64,000 nucleotides of DNA from Manduca sexta (GCF_014839805.1 NC_051119.1:237526-301525); one strand, 5' to 3'; positions 23,788 through 35,692 are shown, numbered from the stretch's first letter. Translations and numbers: made by a program. Notes: a model not told the origin generated them from the letters alone.

Positions 23788-25567
23788 TAAAATGAAATTT
23801 GTTAACTTTGTGTAATACAAAATATAATATTTTTGATCACACTTATTGGTTTTTTATACTCAAAAAAGTAGACAAAGGAGCAAATTGTAGACCACTTTGC
23901 TAAATTTATTTCCGTCCCATGATAGGGACGAGGCTGTCAATAGCCTATAAACGAGCTAGCTGATGACGAAGAGTTTTATAGCTAGCTTCTAACTCTAAAT
24001 AAACTAAAAGTCAGACAATAATAATTATTTTACATAACTCAATAGGTACAAAGCTCAACAAAAAAAAAGTTGGACTCCTATTTGTGAATTTATATGGTAG
24101 TTGAGACTAAAGATAGTATAATTTAAATATCGATCCAAAAGTACATCAGATTGGCTTTAGTTTACCACATAATGCAAATTGGCTTACACAATAAAACTCG
24201 TTGAGAGGGCATCAACATCATGAATATATTTCAACTAAATATTTCGCAGGCTTTCAGCTTTCAAAGAAGTAGCTTTTCCACTTTAATGGAGCAAAAAATA
24301 TTTAAATTTGAAAAAATACCAAAGAAATTATAATATTATCATGGTGAAGAACAAGATAAGTAATTTGACCAGTATATTTTCTAAATTTATCAGTACTTTT
24401 AATAAATGGTAAAGAGGTTTAAGTAGAAGGTAAAATTTTAATTTCAATGAAATATGCTATGAAAATATTATCAACTGCACTTGCATATTTGTGAGACGTT
24501 TGATTTATTGTTTAGTTTTAAATTATGGTTTTAAGCTGCTATAAAATTCAGGTGCAGTATATGGGTATAGGGCAGTTATTTTAACTTCAGGGAAACGGCT
24601 TGCTCATGTTATTTGTATTAAAAAAGAGTTTACACAATATTGCGCTTGTATAGAGGAGACTTCGCCTAGAAATGACGTCACCTGGCCTATTTACTAGATA
24701 AAGAATGATTTGCTAAATCAGTGAATAAGCCACTGAAAACATAACGTTATTTTTGATAGTTTGTTCAGTCACCATGACTTTTATTATTTAAAACATGTTG
24801 CGTGTGTATAATTTTAATTTTTACAGCCTTGGACCTAAAATCGATGCGATCATTTATAGTTGTTTTTCTTTATACTGTATTTTTTCTCATAAATTATGTG
24901 TGTATTCTTTGTGAATTTATCGTTCGCTTTAACGGTGAAGGAAAACATCGCGAGGAAACCTGCACATCTAAGAAGTTCTCTATAGGCATTTCGAAGGTGT
25001 GTGAAGTCCACCAATCCGCACTAGGCCAGCGTGGTGGACTAAGGCCTAATCCTTCTCAGTAGTAGAGGAGGCCCGTGCTGAATCATGTTGCGTGTGTATA
25101 ATTTTAATTTTCACAGACTTGGCCCTAAAACCGATGCGTTCATGTCTTTTTTGATACTGTATTTTTTCTGCCTCAGTACCGAAGTTATATTACAGTACAA
25201 CTGCTGTGCTGAGGTCTTGATTTCAAGCAGTGATTTTAGGTTGTTTGTATTAGCCCGGAGTGTGGAACATATGCTCGATATGGCGATAAATATCAATAAA
25301 TTGTCGATTACGGGAATGAAGCAGTTTGTCGGTACCAAAAAACACTACGGATTATACTTAATGTTCCCTGGATAAGAGGAAGGACTATGGCTGATAATTT
25401 ACAAACGGTTTCCTGCTCCTGTTTTTGATTGAAAAAGATCGTTGCTCACCGGTGCCTGTCGATATCTGGTGTCACTGTGTCATCTTGTAATTTGAAATAA
25501 TCCCGAGTATGATTTCGTGGTTGCAGTGTGCGGGCGACCACTGAGCGCGCAGCACGTAGTGATAACA
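23788..25567. other. Intergenic DNA with SINE fragments and a direct duplication
   Basis: No host gene seen. An S2 SINE lies at 24940-25085 and a degenerate S1-like piece near 25170-25350. A segment of roughly 70-80 bp starting at 24794 (CATGTTGCGTGTGTATAATT) recurs at 25084, about 290 bp away, on both sides of the S2 SINE. Confidence 0.6.
24940..25085 (+). mobile_element. SINE family S2
   Basis: Contains GTGAAGTCCACCAATCCGCA, CTAGGCCAGCGTGGTGGACT and GTAGTAGAGGAGGCCCGTGC, all seen in reverse at 37090-37345 and as fragments at 48980-49060 and 60335-60400. These are well-known words in lepidopteran short interspersed repeats. Confidence 0.65.
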
Positions 25568-25645
25568 TATCGATAACTGATTAAAACTTATCAATTAGTA
25601 AGGTTTGGTGATTTTGGAAGCCGGACATTCGAAGCAGAAAACACG
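25568..25645 (+). promoter_or_regulatory. Candidate promoter and non-coding first exon of JHEH-C
   Basis: JHEH-C also starts its ATG directly at an AG acceptor, so it needs an upstream 5' UTR exon. The best donor in the region is AACACG|GTAAGA at 25645/25646. A TATCGATA motif (the DREF site of housekeeping promoters in flies) is at 25568-25575. This is inference; no transcript evidence is available here. Confidence 0.25.
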
Positions 25646-25649
25646 GTAA

Positions 25650-27397
25650 GAATTTTTGTAATTAATTGATGGTAGAACTCTATAGATATGCCATTGAATA
25701 ACTTGGCCTTTCAGTAGTGAACGAATGACTGTGTTCCTCCAATCAAGGCGAATATCTCCAGGTAGTTGTTACACCTGGCCGGTCGCTACCTCTTGAACGG
25801 TTGGTGTTTGGAGCTGGTTGGACATTACCGCTGTATGAATTTTGTTTTCGGAGTCTTGGATTGATTGTCATTCCATTTGAAATATTTGAGGTGTTTCTGT
25901 TAATCTCGGATTGGCTTCTTCCTCAAGTTGATTAATTTAATAACGCCCTTAGAGTACCTTAGTTCCTAGTTTCTTTTAGTATTCTCGGTGACCTTCAGGT
26001 GCTTAGATTTGTAGAAAACATTATGTTGCAGCATTCTTTAAAGTTTTCGCGAGATATGATCCTGTAACATTATCCAGAAGTTTTGGAGATCTAAAGTGCC
26101 TCGGCACTTCTAAGGTCGATAGTGCGGATGCACTGGGATATGATTTAGGTGTTTGTAATAGATTATTTATCAGGGAATCCACACCTTTGGCTATCAAAAA
26201 TATGATAAGCATTGCTGCATTTGTATAAGTTGCAATCTGTCGTTAAGCAGTAGTTTGCGCTCTATCAATTTCAAAGCAAAGTGATTAAGGATTACAAAAG
26301 AATATATTACCACTATTTACTTTAATACCCTCCTTAGTTTATCCAAGGAGATGTTTAGTTCAGAACCTTCAGTGCATCTTGTCTTTTTATTAATCCGTAT
26401 AGATAAGACCTTGTTACTAATGGACCAGAAAAACCCCAGGTAAAGGGAATAAGGCATCTATTCGAATCCAAGTAAGAGCTAATTTTGCTTAAGGTAGAAC
26501 GTATAATTTTATCTTCAGACTTGAATACATCAATTTATTTGCACACGCGAGTGGATCACAGGCAGACGTAACACTATAACAATAGTCGGTTCTAGTGTTC
26601 CTCTGTACAGAATTTTGGGTCTTAAGATCACGGCAATACGGTTTAATACAAAATGTCAGATGTGGAAAAAACATCAATTTATGCCAGTCATCATGGTTCT
26701 TTAACCTTGGCTCAATATCACAGTCAAGGCCTTTCGTTACTTATTTATAAACAAAGCTATGTTTGTATGACACTTGTTATCTAATATGTGACAGTATTTT
26801 GGCAGGTAGATGTCGCACTGTTAATTTCTGCCGCCAAGCAGCAGTGTGTAATCATTGTTATGTTTGTTTTGAAGAACATTGTAGCCAGTGTAACTACTGG
26901 GCATAATAAGACTTGCATGTCGTATCTCAGGCTGGCGAGCGCAATGGAATACCTTATTTTTTTAATTCAAGGTGTTGGATAGTGTTTTTACTGTTCATGG
27001 TTCATCGTATCGCTTATCATGAAGTGAACGGCAAGCTCGTCTCGTCATTCAAAGCAATAATCTATATACAGGGTGTCCCAGAAAGTAGTGTCAAGCGGAG
27101 GTCCAGAGATAGAGCACCCCTTGGGGTATCCGAATCACCCCCATATATGTTCTGCGATTTTTCATAGTTTTCGAGTTATGAATATTTTTCTGAATTTTTG
27201 AAAATTTACGATTGCAACAATTAAATGTTGTTTTTTTTAAAGTACAAGATTTATTCGAGATTTTTTTGTTGCAACTAATTTTTAATTAGTTGTACTTTTG
27301 TTACTAAAAACAGTCAGCTTCGTAACTTTGATGAAAATTATAAAAATATTGGTATAAACTGAAAAACTTACGGTTTATGAATTACGACTTAAATTTT
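25650..27397. other. Intergenic or first-intron DNA, no gene seen
   Basis: Unique-looking, moderately AT-rich sequence without recognisable exons. Near 27070 the phrase CAGGGTGTCCCAGAAAGTAG looks like the end of a separate inverted-repeat transposon whose partner end I do not see. Confidence 0.45.
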
Positions 27398-27430
27398 CTA
27401 CTTTAAATAAAATGAATCCCTATTTCCCTT

Positions 27431-29106
27431 TAGTCCGGTCAATCTTAAAAATGAGAGCGAAGGTACATAAATTCCCATCAAGCTGAAACTCAGTAAGGTT
27501 GTTAAAAATATGATTAAAAATAAAATTTGAAAGTTCCCCATCTTTCCCCTGTATGGAAAAAACATTATTAAAGGCCAAAGGTAAAAAAAATGAGTTTTTC
27601 GCGATTTTCAGCAAAACGGTAAGTTTTATCATAAAAATATCTTAGACAAAATTTGTAGATCATAAAATAATCTACAAAAAATGTATCAGTATTTTTTTCC
27701 TACGAGCTACCGTTTTTGAGATATAACGTATTTAAAAAGTTGTTCAAGTTGTTATCCTCATAATATGGATGAGTGCGCCACGTATATACATCTCTTATTT
27801 AGAGTTGTTATATATGTTGAAAAATTTTTCTATCGGTGATTGTAATATATACTTAAAATATAAAATATACATAAGTTAAAACTATAAGAATATCAGGTCA
27901 AATTAAACCCAGTCTCTTACTTCATACGCCAGTGTAACTTCGAGACAACATCTGTCTCTTGTTCTATTGTGTGCGTGGCTAGGGTCTTATACCTGCTATA
28001 ATAAATGAAAAAAAAAACAGTAATTCAACTCAAGAAGAAGTTATCACCAAACGGCATCCGCTTTCTTCTTTCTATGTACGGAGCTCCTAAAAAAACTACC
28101 TGCTTAGATAAGCATCGATATGTATGTTTCGTTAAAAACACTAAGAATAAAAAACAAGTTCAATTAGCTTCTCTTCCTCCAACCTCAGTTACTGCTCATC
28201 AACATCTTCTTCAGGTATATTACCAAGTTCAAGTGTGGCTTGGTTATCAGCTAGACCCTACAGACTGGGGTTGGAAGTTGGTCGACAATACATTGGAACC
28301 AGTTCAAACTTTACTCCCACCTGCACCGGAAATACTGCTGAACACAATTTTTTGCAACTGTAAAAGGGATGCAGTGCTAAATGTGGTTGCAAAAAAGTCG
28401 GACTGTTTTGTTCTCTGGCATGTACAAACTGTTAAGGCCGGTCGTGCTCCAATGTTGAATCACTAACAGAGGAGGATTCGTGTGATTCCTACGAGGCTAG
28501 ATCGCTATTGACGCAATTTACTTGCACTCAGAATGAAGAAGAACAAGAAGAAGAACGAGAAGAGTTTGACGGTTACAATTCAGACGAATAAAATTCACCA
28601 CGTTTTTTAATATACATCGCTTTTTATCTTTTCCAATATTTACAAAGTTCCGTAATTTTGCAATAGTTTCAAATTAAACAGGATCACAACTGACCGGTGG
28701 AGTAGGCCTACGGGGGAAACCACGTTAAAAAAAACGCGCTAAGTACACGACCTCATAGGTGGCGTGGAACGTGTGCATATTATGACGATTGCAACTTGTA
28801 CAACTTTTTGAATCGTTATATCTCAAAAACGGTGGCTCATAGGACAAAAAGTATTGATACATTTTATGTAGATTATTTTATGATCTACAATTTTGTCTGA
28901 AATAATTTTATGATAAAACTTGCCGTTTCGCTAAAAATCACGAAAAACTCATTTTTTTGACCTTTGACCTTAAATATTTTTTTTTCCATACAGGGGAAAA
29001 ATGGGGAACTTTCAAATTTTATTTTTAATCATATTTTTAACAACCTTACTGATTTTCAGCTTGATGGGAATTTATGTACCTTCGAATGTTTAAATTGACC
29101 GGACTA
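27431..29106 (+). mobile_element. 1.7-kb DNA element with about 350-bp terminal inverted repeats
   Basis: The left end starts TAGTCCGGTCAAT and the right end finishes with its complement, ATTGACCGGACTA (less one base). The arms (27431-27781 and 28760-29106) match in reverse complement with scattered differences. CTT flanks both ends. The element interrupts a family-2 Helitron-like repeat: the left flank ends ATCCCTATTTCCCTT and the right flank resumes CTTGGTCACGCCATCATG, exactly as in uninterrupted copies, so CTT is probably a 3-bp target duplication. The centre holds a decayed Cys-rich ORF (28005-28591) and no recognisable transposase. I cannot assign the superfamily from the ends alone. Confidence 0.85.
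28005..28591 (+). pseudogene. Element-encoded Cys-rich (CXC-like) protein, frameshifted
   Basis: The frame from 28005 has a basic start, then a conserved-looking block (LPPTSVTAHQHLLQVYYQVQ, LDPTDWGWKLV, LLPPAPE) ending at CNCK. Shortly after CNCK (near 28370) the frame changes. In the next frame a regular run of Cys pairs and an acidic, Glu-rich tail continue to a stop at 28589-28591, with one in-frame TAA at 28433-28435. I recognise the PPT...QVQ.W...D...WGW...PPAPE...CNCK...C.C order from repetitive proteins in many insect genomes; the Cys cluster resembles the CXC (tesmin/TSO1-like) zinc-binding fold. Function unknown; it probably belongs to the mobile element around it. This copy is dead. 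Confidence 0.6.
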
Positions 29107-29318
29107 CTTGGTCACGCCATCATGCGTGAACGGCTGAACCGGTATCACTTTTTTTTTTGTTGTGTTTGTTACTGTCAGGAGAAGGATCTTATGAAAGAAA
29201 AAATTAAGGAAGTTGAGCGGAACGTTAGAAAATTTAAGTAAAGGTTATTTCAGCGATTGAAAGAATGTGCGCTGCAAATTCATAGTTGACAGGACATCGT
29301 CTGTCGGGTCAGCTAGTA
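29107..29318 (+). mobile_element. Family-2 Helitron-like repeat, right part of an interrupted copy
   Basis: It continues from 27398-27430 after the inserted 1.7-kb element. It contains GCGTGAACGGCTGAACCGG and ends TGTCGGGTCAGCTAGT. The two parts together form one normal family-2 copy. Confidence 0.7.
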
Positions 29319-29540
29319 AAACAATAAATAATGTTTCTTGGGCCCTTATTCTGTATGATAGTGTAAACGCGTAACGTGGCCGTGTCATGTTATCTTCGAG
29401 AAATGTGCGTGGAATGGTATTCTGTAAGCCAAATTTCAATAGTCTTAAACATGATGCGTTGTGTTACGTGCTTGTTACGCACTGTCAAAATAACGTGCGG
29501 GATAGAGAATAAGGCCCTTGGTATTTTATTTCTTTTCCAG

Positions 29541-32328
29541 ATGGCTCGTCTTTTACTAATCCTCATCCCAGTGCTGGTGATCAGCATACCGCTGTACTTC
29601 CTATTCTTCAAGAGCCCACCCCCCGTTCCTGACTTCGATCTCAATGAGTGGTGGGGCCCCCAGAGCCTGAAGAGCAAACAGGACACCAGCGTGAGACCTT
29701 TCAAAATCAGCTTCAGTGATGCTGTGAGTGGCAGTAATTTTATTATCATAATTCATAATTATGTATATTTTTAGCATTTTTAGCACTGCTACATTGTGTA
29801 CTAAAGTTTCATTAACGGTATATTAATTGCTTAGATATTAAGTATCGATACAGTAACTGTACTTACATCATTTTGACAGCTTCAACGGCGTAGTTATAAT
29901 TGTACACAGTACGAATACAACTACCGCCCTGTGGTCCCGGGTTCAAAACCCGGGTCGGGCCAAAATAATTGTGACTGGGTTTTTCTATCTTAAAAACACA
30001 CTCAGTCGCAGCTCCCAATCAAGAAGGTAGCAGTATGACTCCTCCGTGCCTCGAAAAGCACGTAAAGTCGTTGGTCCTACGCCTGATTTCTCTCCGGTCA
30101 TGTCGGATTCATTCTAAATCCAATCTAAATCCATTCCGCTGTTTCTGCCTTTACTTATAATAAATATTTTTACAAGATAAGATATTTTATTTGTAAAGAA
30201 TTATGAGTAATGAGCATACATAATATATTATAGGCGTGCAAATGTTTCATTATGAGAGTAGACATATCACGTTTAGCTACAGCAACGGCACACATACAAA
30301 TACTTTCCATAAAGTAATATATTATTAACATCACAATTTCAATTTCAATTTATTTACTCCTTTTACATTAATAATGTCAGCAAGAGTAAGAAGTAACATA
30401 AGATAAAACCTTGGAGCAACTAGTGGAAAGGTGAAGATCGCGCCGTCTGGCGAAAATCTATCTTTGATGATATAACCACACATGATAATGCCCGGCTTCA
30501 AGACATAACCAAGAAACACAAAAAACGACACGAACGCGCTACCAACCCTTTATCATCCACGGAAAGTCTAATAATAATGTCTGTACGTCGTGTGGATTTG
30601 CCCTTCTCCTGTTGGTCTTACAAAATGTCTCAAAACAACTTCCAATAGTTGACGCTGTTTGAATCATACAAATGTATGTAACAGGCTAATTAAAAATGTC
30701 CATAGTTATATAAGTAGTTAAAATTATCTATATATATAAAAATCAATTGCTGTTCGTTAGTCTCGCTAAAACTCGAGAACGGCTGAACCGATTTGGCTAA
30801 TTTTGGTTTTGAATTATTTGTGGAAGTCCAGGGATGGATTAAACGATGACGAAAATAAATAATAAATAACGGAAAATACTAAAAATGACAATTTAAGTTT
30901 TCAATACAAAATGCTCCTAGCCATGAAACATTTGATGTCTTTTGTCTGGCTATCACATATATGTAGGTGCGTTAAGAAATTTGTCTGTTTCATAGTTGTA
31001 ATATGAGGTCCGATTTCTTTGGTTTATTTTGTTCAAATACAAAACATTTCAGAAATAAATAAAGTGTAAAAGTGTCAGTTGGTTCTCAAAAATAGAAAAC
31101 AAATAAAGAAATTTCAAGACTATAATTAAAATCTATCATCAATTGTTCAGTGCACGAGAACTTTATTTAATGTTATTGTCGCAAATTGCCACGGAGAAGA
31201 TGACTTAGATCGTCGAAGTTAATGAAATGTGCGACGAGCTACCTCACGTGCAAACCTTACTGTTGACTAACGGGAGACAGATAATGATAACATACTTACG
31301 TATTGGTATGGCAAAATTGCGTTCCACAATGAATAATAATAATAAATGTATGTAGGTGATACGAAGTTCACCGGGTCATCTAGTTATTTATAAATAATAA
31401 TAATTATTCGTATACATTGTTTTGACGTATCATAACGTGCAACTTTGTTCGCCTATAAAGTATTTTTTTTTGCTTACCTCAGCTTGATAATTCTTGATTA
31501 CTGTTCGTCGTTACTATACCTCGCGTAGTAACTGGAACAGTCAATATTTATTATCTTATAGATTATTTAGCTATTAATCATTATTTTAGATATCTGATAA
31601 ATAAAAAATATTGATGGTGATGTAATAAATAAAATACGATGTGTAATACTTGCTAGTTATGATGAAAGAGACAGTTACAAAAGAAGAAGTAAATTTAACA
31701 GACATGCATGAAGTTTGGTTTCACACGATTTGTGTCTACATTCCAATAGATTCATCAACACTTAACGAAATAACTGGAAATTTTTATAACTTCAACTTAA
31801 TAAATGTTTGCCAGAACCAATTGGTTTGTAGAAAATACGTGATAGTAAATGAGTATAAGCTAGTCCTCTTATCCAGTTCCTTGGTGATACATCAAATAAA
31901 AATAACTGCCATACGGCAACAGCGGCAACGATATTGTAAACCATAACAGACTGTAATACGGTTTGATTTTGACAGCTTATGTTGGAGCCTGTGGTCTGAT
32001 TGTTGCACGATTGTTCTTGTGATTTCTAGTCTAGTTTGAAATCAATGCTAAATGTCACTATTGCATTCATGTATCTAAGAAATCTTTTCATATCTAGATG
32101 GTGAAAGAACTAAAAGACCGTCTGAATAAAAGGCGTCGTCCACTGACGCCTCCACTCGAGGGTGTTGGCTTCGAATACGGGTTCAACTCAAACCAGATAG
32201 AAGCTTGGACTAAGTACTGGGCAGAGGAGTACCCGTTTGCGGAGAGGGAAAAGTTCCTCAACAAGTACCCGCACTTCAAAACCAACATCCAAGGACTCGA
32301 CATACACTTCATGAGGATTAAACCTGAG
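29541..32328 (+). CDS. JHEH: JHEH-C: juvenile hormone epoxide hydrolase, exons 1-2 only
   Basis: Two coding exons: 29541-29723 (61 codons, acceptor TTCTTTTCCAG directly before ATG) and 32098-32328 (77 codons, acceptor TATCTAG, donor GAG|GTAGGT). Exon 1 codes for a hydrophobic anchor (LLLILIPVLVISIPLYFLFF) and the WWGP motif. Exon 2 gives the epoxide hydrolase N-terminal domain (FEYGFNSNQ, YPFAEREKF, QGLDIHFMRIKPE). Exon lengths and sequence are closest to JHEH-B. No frameshift is visible. Exons 3-7 do not follow on this strand: a 500-N gap begins 113 bp after exon 2, and the next JHEH exons beyond it are on the other strand and of the D/E type. The gene may be complete in the organism, with its 3' half in the gap, or truncated by rearrangement. 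Confidence 0.85.
29885..30130 (+). mobile_element. SINE S1-like copy in JHEH-C intron 1
   Basis: It contains CGTAGTTATAATTGTACAC, then GTCCCGGGTTCAAAACCCGG (tRNA-like B-box region) and a body with GTGACTGGGTTTTTCTAT. The 3' half differs from the usual S1 body, so it may be a sister family. Confidence 0.55.
30727..31384 (+). mobile_element. Non-autonomous Helitron in JHEH-C intron 1
   Basis: Starts TCTATATATATAAAAATCAA, carries TCGAGAACGGCTGAACCGAT, and ends ACGAAGTTCACCGGGTCAT then CTAGT. No ORF. Confidence 0.6.
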
Positions 32329-32441
32329 GTAGGTGATGGATAATTATGATTAATATTACTTTTGGCTTTTTTGCAGTACCAAGTGCTTATTTCTCTTACA
32401 TAAATAAGACATTATTGAAATGGTGTTGAATTACAAAAAGT

Positions 32442-32941
32442 NNNNNNNNNNNNNNNNNNNNNNNNNNNNNNNNNNNNNNNNNNNNNNNNNNNNNNNNNNN
32501 NNNNNNNNNNNNNNNNNNNNNNNNNNNNNNNNNNNNNNNNNNNNNNNNNNNNNNNNNNNNNNNNNNNNNNNNNNNNNNNNNNNNNNNNNNNNNNNNNNNN
32601 NNNNNNNNNNNNNNNNNNNNNNNNNNNNNNNNNNNNNNNNNNNNNNNNNNNNNNNNNNNNNNNNNNNNNNNNNNNNNNNNNNNNNNNNNNNNNNNNNNNN
32701 NNNNNNNNNNNNNNNNNNNNNNNNNNNNNNNNNNNNNNNNNNNNNNNNNNNNNNNNNNNNNNNNNNNNNNNNNNNNNNNNNNNNNNNNNNNNNNNNNNNN
32801 NNNNNNNNNNNNNNNNNNNNNNNNNNNNNNNNNNNNNNNNNNNNNNNNNNNNNNNNNNNNNNNNNNNNNNNNNNNNNNNNNNNNNNNNNNNNNNNNNNNN
32901 NNNNNNNNNNNNNNNNNNNNNNNNNNNNNNNNNNNNNNNNN
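32442..32941. other. Assembly gap (500 N)
   Basis: Exactly 500 N between JHEH-C exon 2 (+) and JHEH-C' exon 7 (-). True length and relative orientation of the two sides are therefore not proven by this sequence. Confidence 0.99.
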
Positions 32942-33714
32942 CCCGGATCAACTGCTTGGAAGGCAACTATGCTGACCATTACACCACCAACGCTTGTGCT
33001 ACATCACGTAAAATTAATTGGTTGAATAGGCCATCATAATTAACGTGGGACAACAGTGTAGTGTTATAAACCATCATTATAGCAGGCGTTTTTGACTGCA
33101 TTTATCATAACAAGAAGCATTGCTAATAACATTGGGGGTCCATTGAATTTAACACACATTGATTTTAATAATATATTAGGTATATAGATATTATACACTC
33201 CCATCTACAATTATTCGTCTATTGCACTATTTACGGGACTTGATATTTTGGAATCTTGGCAAACAAAATAGATTGCTTGTAAAGAGCAGTTTAGGCGGGA
33301 GTAAATAAATTGTTTCTGCTTTCAACATCATTTAGTACAGTTTAATTCATTTTTGTTGAAATCAATGATCTTTTGGAGGCCGCTGATGACTTTATCAACG
33401 AAGACCTTAGGCGCTTCCATGGCGAGGAAGTGTCCGTAGTCGTCCAGGACATCCACTGCCACCAAGTTAGTAAACTTGGTGTTCAGAGCTGCTGGGGGGA
33501 AGTAGAACACCTCGCGCAGGGCCTGCAATACTACTGTTGGCACTGGTGTGGGAGCACTGCAAGAAATTTTCATAATAATATTAGCCCTGTATTACATACT
33601 GCTTAACGATCTTCTTTACTACTAAGAAGGTTTATGATTTAGGGAATTGATAAAAAGCGTAAAACTCATTGTGTCTTATAACACAATGATTAAAACAGTG
33701 TGTATGTTTTTTTA

Positions 33715-34000
33715 ATGCTTTGAATGACGAGACGCCTGATGGTAAGCGATATTATCGCCCATAAAAAGCAAAAACACCGTCCAACACCTTGAACTACAAA
33801 ATATTTTTGTTATTACACTGCTCTCGTAATCCTGAGACATGAGATGTTAAGTCTCATTATGTCCAGTAGTTACACTGGCTACAATGTCCTTCAAACCAAA
33901 AACCAATAGTGACTACACACTGCTGCTTGGCGGCAGAAATAGACATTGCCGTGGTACCTACACAGGCGGACTCTCACATATGAGAGACCTACCCCACCAG
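33715..34000 (+). repeat. Dispersed repeat, family 3
   Basis: It begins near ACGAGACGCCTGATGGTAAG and contains CACCTTGAACTACAAA, ATGTTAAGTCTCATTATGTC and TGGTACCTACACAGGC. It lies in the last intron of JHEH-C' and is the best-preserved copy in the window. Confidence 0.65.
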
Positions 34001-34419
34001 TAAAAGTGTAAAAAGGTTTTTTACCTGATATATTCCATATCGAGGTTTCTAAAGGTAAAGGTCTCCGCGTAGATCCTTATGGACGTAGTGACCTTCTCCG
34101 GGACCCAGTATAACATGATGTTGTCGATCAGCTGCTCTGGTGTGAACATGTTCAAGCCTCCCTTAGGATCATCTCTGCTTGCACTGCCAGTGGAGATTGA
34201 GAACAAATGCAGGAACCATGCCATAATACTCGCAGGGGACTTACCAACGCATAAACCTGAGGATAAAACAGTTATGTTTTTAAACCTAACAATTCATACT
34301 AATATTCTAAAGTCGGATTTGTTCCAGAATTAAGTCAAATCTTTTCTGCTTCCGCAACTCTAAGCACACATTTCAGTGTGTATACCTCATAGTCACAAAA
34401 TACAAATTGAGGCCTATAA

Positions 34420-34690
34420 GGGTTCGCGAACATTTCCCATCCCTCTCCATTCCAACTATCCTGAGATGGCTCCTTCTCCTTCGTCTTCTCTTCCTTCACC
34501 CTATCCCCTCCCTTCTTCCTCGCAGGCCCTAAGACCGGATAGCCGTGGGTCGCCAGCGTACCGTCCGCTGACACCCTTGGTGATAACGGTAGGACCTACC
34601 AACTTCTCATAGGGACTGTCGTGGTTGCTAAGCCGGGGGATCGCTTGTACACCATTCGGAGGGTACCCCCGGTGATAACAAAGGCAGATC
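34420..34690 (+). repeat. Dispersed pyrimidine-rich repeat (related to 41270-41600 and 57825-58030)
   Basis: A CT-rich stretch followed by GTTGCTAAGCCGGGGGATC. The copies at 41270-41600 and 57825-58030 carry a reverse-complement GA-rich stretch and CCCCGGCTTAAC- or CTAAGCAACCACGG-like words. Possibly LINE 3' ends. It lies in intron 5 of JHEH-C'. Confidence 0.45.
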
Positions 34691-35064
34691 TCCAAAAATC
34701 AAAAAATCTCTTCTGCTTATTAAATGCTCTTAAACTGCAGTCGGATTCAGGCGAGGAAGTCACAAGTGGTACATACCAATGGCATCAGGTTTAGCAGCTT
34801 GTATGTGGAAGTAGCCAAACTCCTGAACGTAGAACTGCAGCGGGTAGAGACGGCTGACCAGCTCGGCCGGCACGAGAGCTGGCGGTTACACCGACCCCAC
34901 GGATATCATTGAAAACGAGTCCTTCGTAAACGCAAAACCGAAATTGGTGTGGTAGCCTAGAATTATCTAAAAAAACATTTTTCGAATGATACTATTAATT
35001 TATAGAGTTATAAAACACACGCACATATCAAAACTTCATCCCCGAACGGTTAGACAGGCAGATT

Positions 35065-35300
35065 TTTCTGGTGGTAGGATATATTTTGTATACGCTCGCA
35101 TAGCAACCATACATATGGTGTTAAAACCCGCCATAGTGGCCCACATACGTTTGTCGCGTTCTGAGATCGGCACGTGTATATCCGATTCCAACAGGCCGGC
35201 ATAATTATGTCGACTGCCGAAGGGTAATCATCTCTCGTCAGTCGACATTGTATTGGACCCCACTCCACTTAAAATCACTTGCACTGGGGTCACTTTGCTG
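35065..35300 (+). repeat. Dispersed repeat, family 4
   Basis: Well-preserved copy within intron 4 of JHEH-C'. Partial and full relatives follow at 35700-35815 and 36190-36410, so three lie within 1.4 kb. Confidence 0.65.
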
Positions 35301-35692
35301 TGCACGTTTAAAAAAAAGGACTCCCATTTCTCATTATGTGTGTTTCACAAAAAGTATGATAATGATTATTATGCTAACACTAAGTTGTTTGTTTACTTAA
35401 GGCATGGCAAAGCGACTCCACTGCACCTTCAGATTATCTCTCGTCAATCTGAACAACTATGACGACCTGATCGAAAACGAAAATATGTAAAATACTTATG
35501 ATTTAGATCACGTAGGCGAATATTTGAAATTCACAAACTCTTACATCTGGGAAGAACGTGGCCATGATTGAACATATAATACCACCCCAATCTCCTCCTT
35601 GTACGTAGAACTTATCGTATCCCAGTCTTTCCATTAGATTCTTCATTATGAACGCCATTTCAGCCCCGCCCAGTCCTTGGAGGTTGGTGGCC

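Larger units (their letters stand above)
33328..35691 (-). pseudogene. JHEH: JHEH-C': epoxide hydrolase pseudogene, exons 4-7
   Basis: Minus-strand exons, 5' to 3': 35691-35545 (49 codons, nucleophile in VQGGDWGG), 34966-34777, 34256-34025 and 33556-33328, all with AG/GT borders and the D/E-type phases. Acid (LQALREV) and His (DDYGHFLAME) are present. Exon 5 is broken: the Tyr of the family pattern GSLYP is TAA (in-frame stop), and the exon is 190 nt rather than 202, a 12-nt in-frame loss after RLYPLQ. The exon 4 acceptor AG is fused to a perfect 16-bp hairpin and has no polypyrimidine tract. Exons 1-3 are not found upstream through 45 kb on this strand. DSP of the family's TDSP motif is KSP here. 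It is most simply a truncated pseudogene of the D/E subfamily; a misjoined contig could explain the missing exons but not the stop. Confidence 0.85.

Noticed and set aside
28005..28466. Host gene of 153 residues
   Set aside because: It lies between matched 350-bp inverted termini and its Cys region is frameshifted, so it belongs to the mobile element.
29541..35691. Single JHEH gene trans-spliced or inverted across gap 2
   Set aside because: The two halves have different subfamily traits (B-like versus D/E-like) and exon 3 is missing, so two partial loci are simpler.
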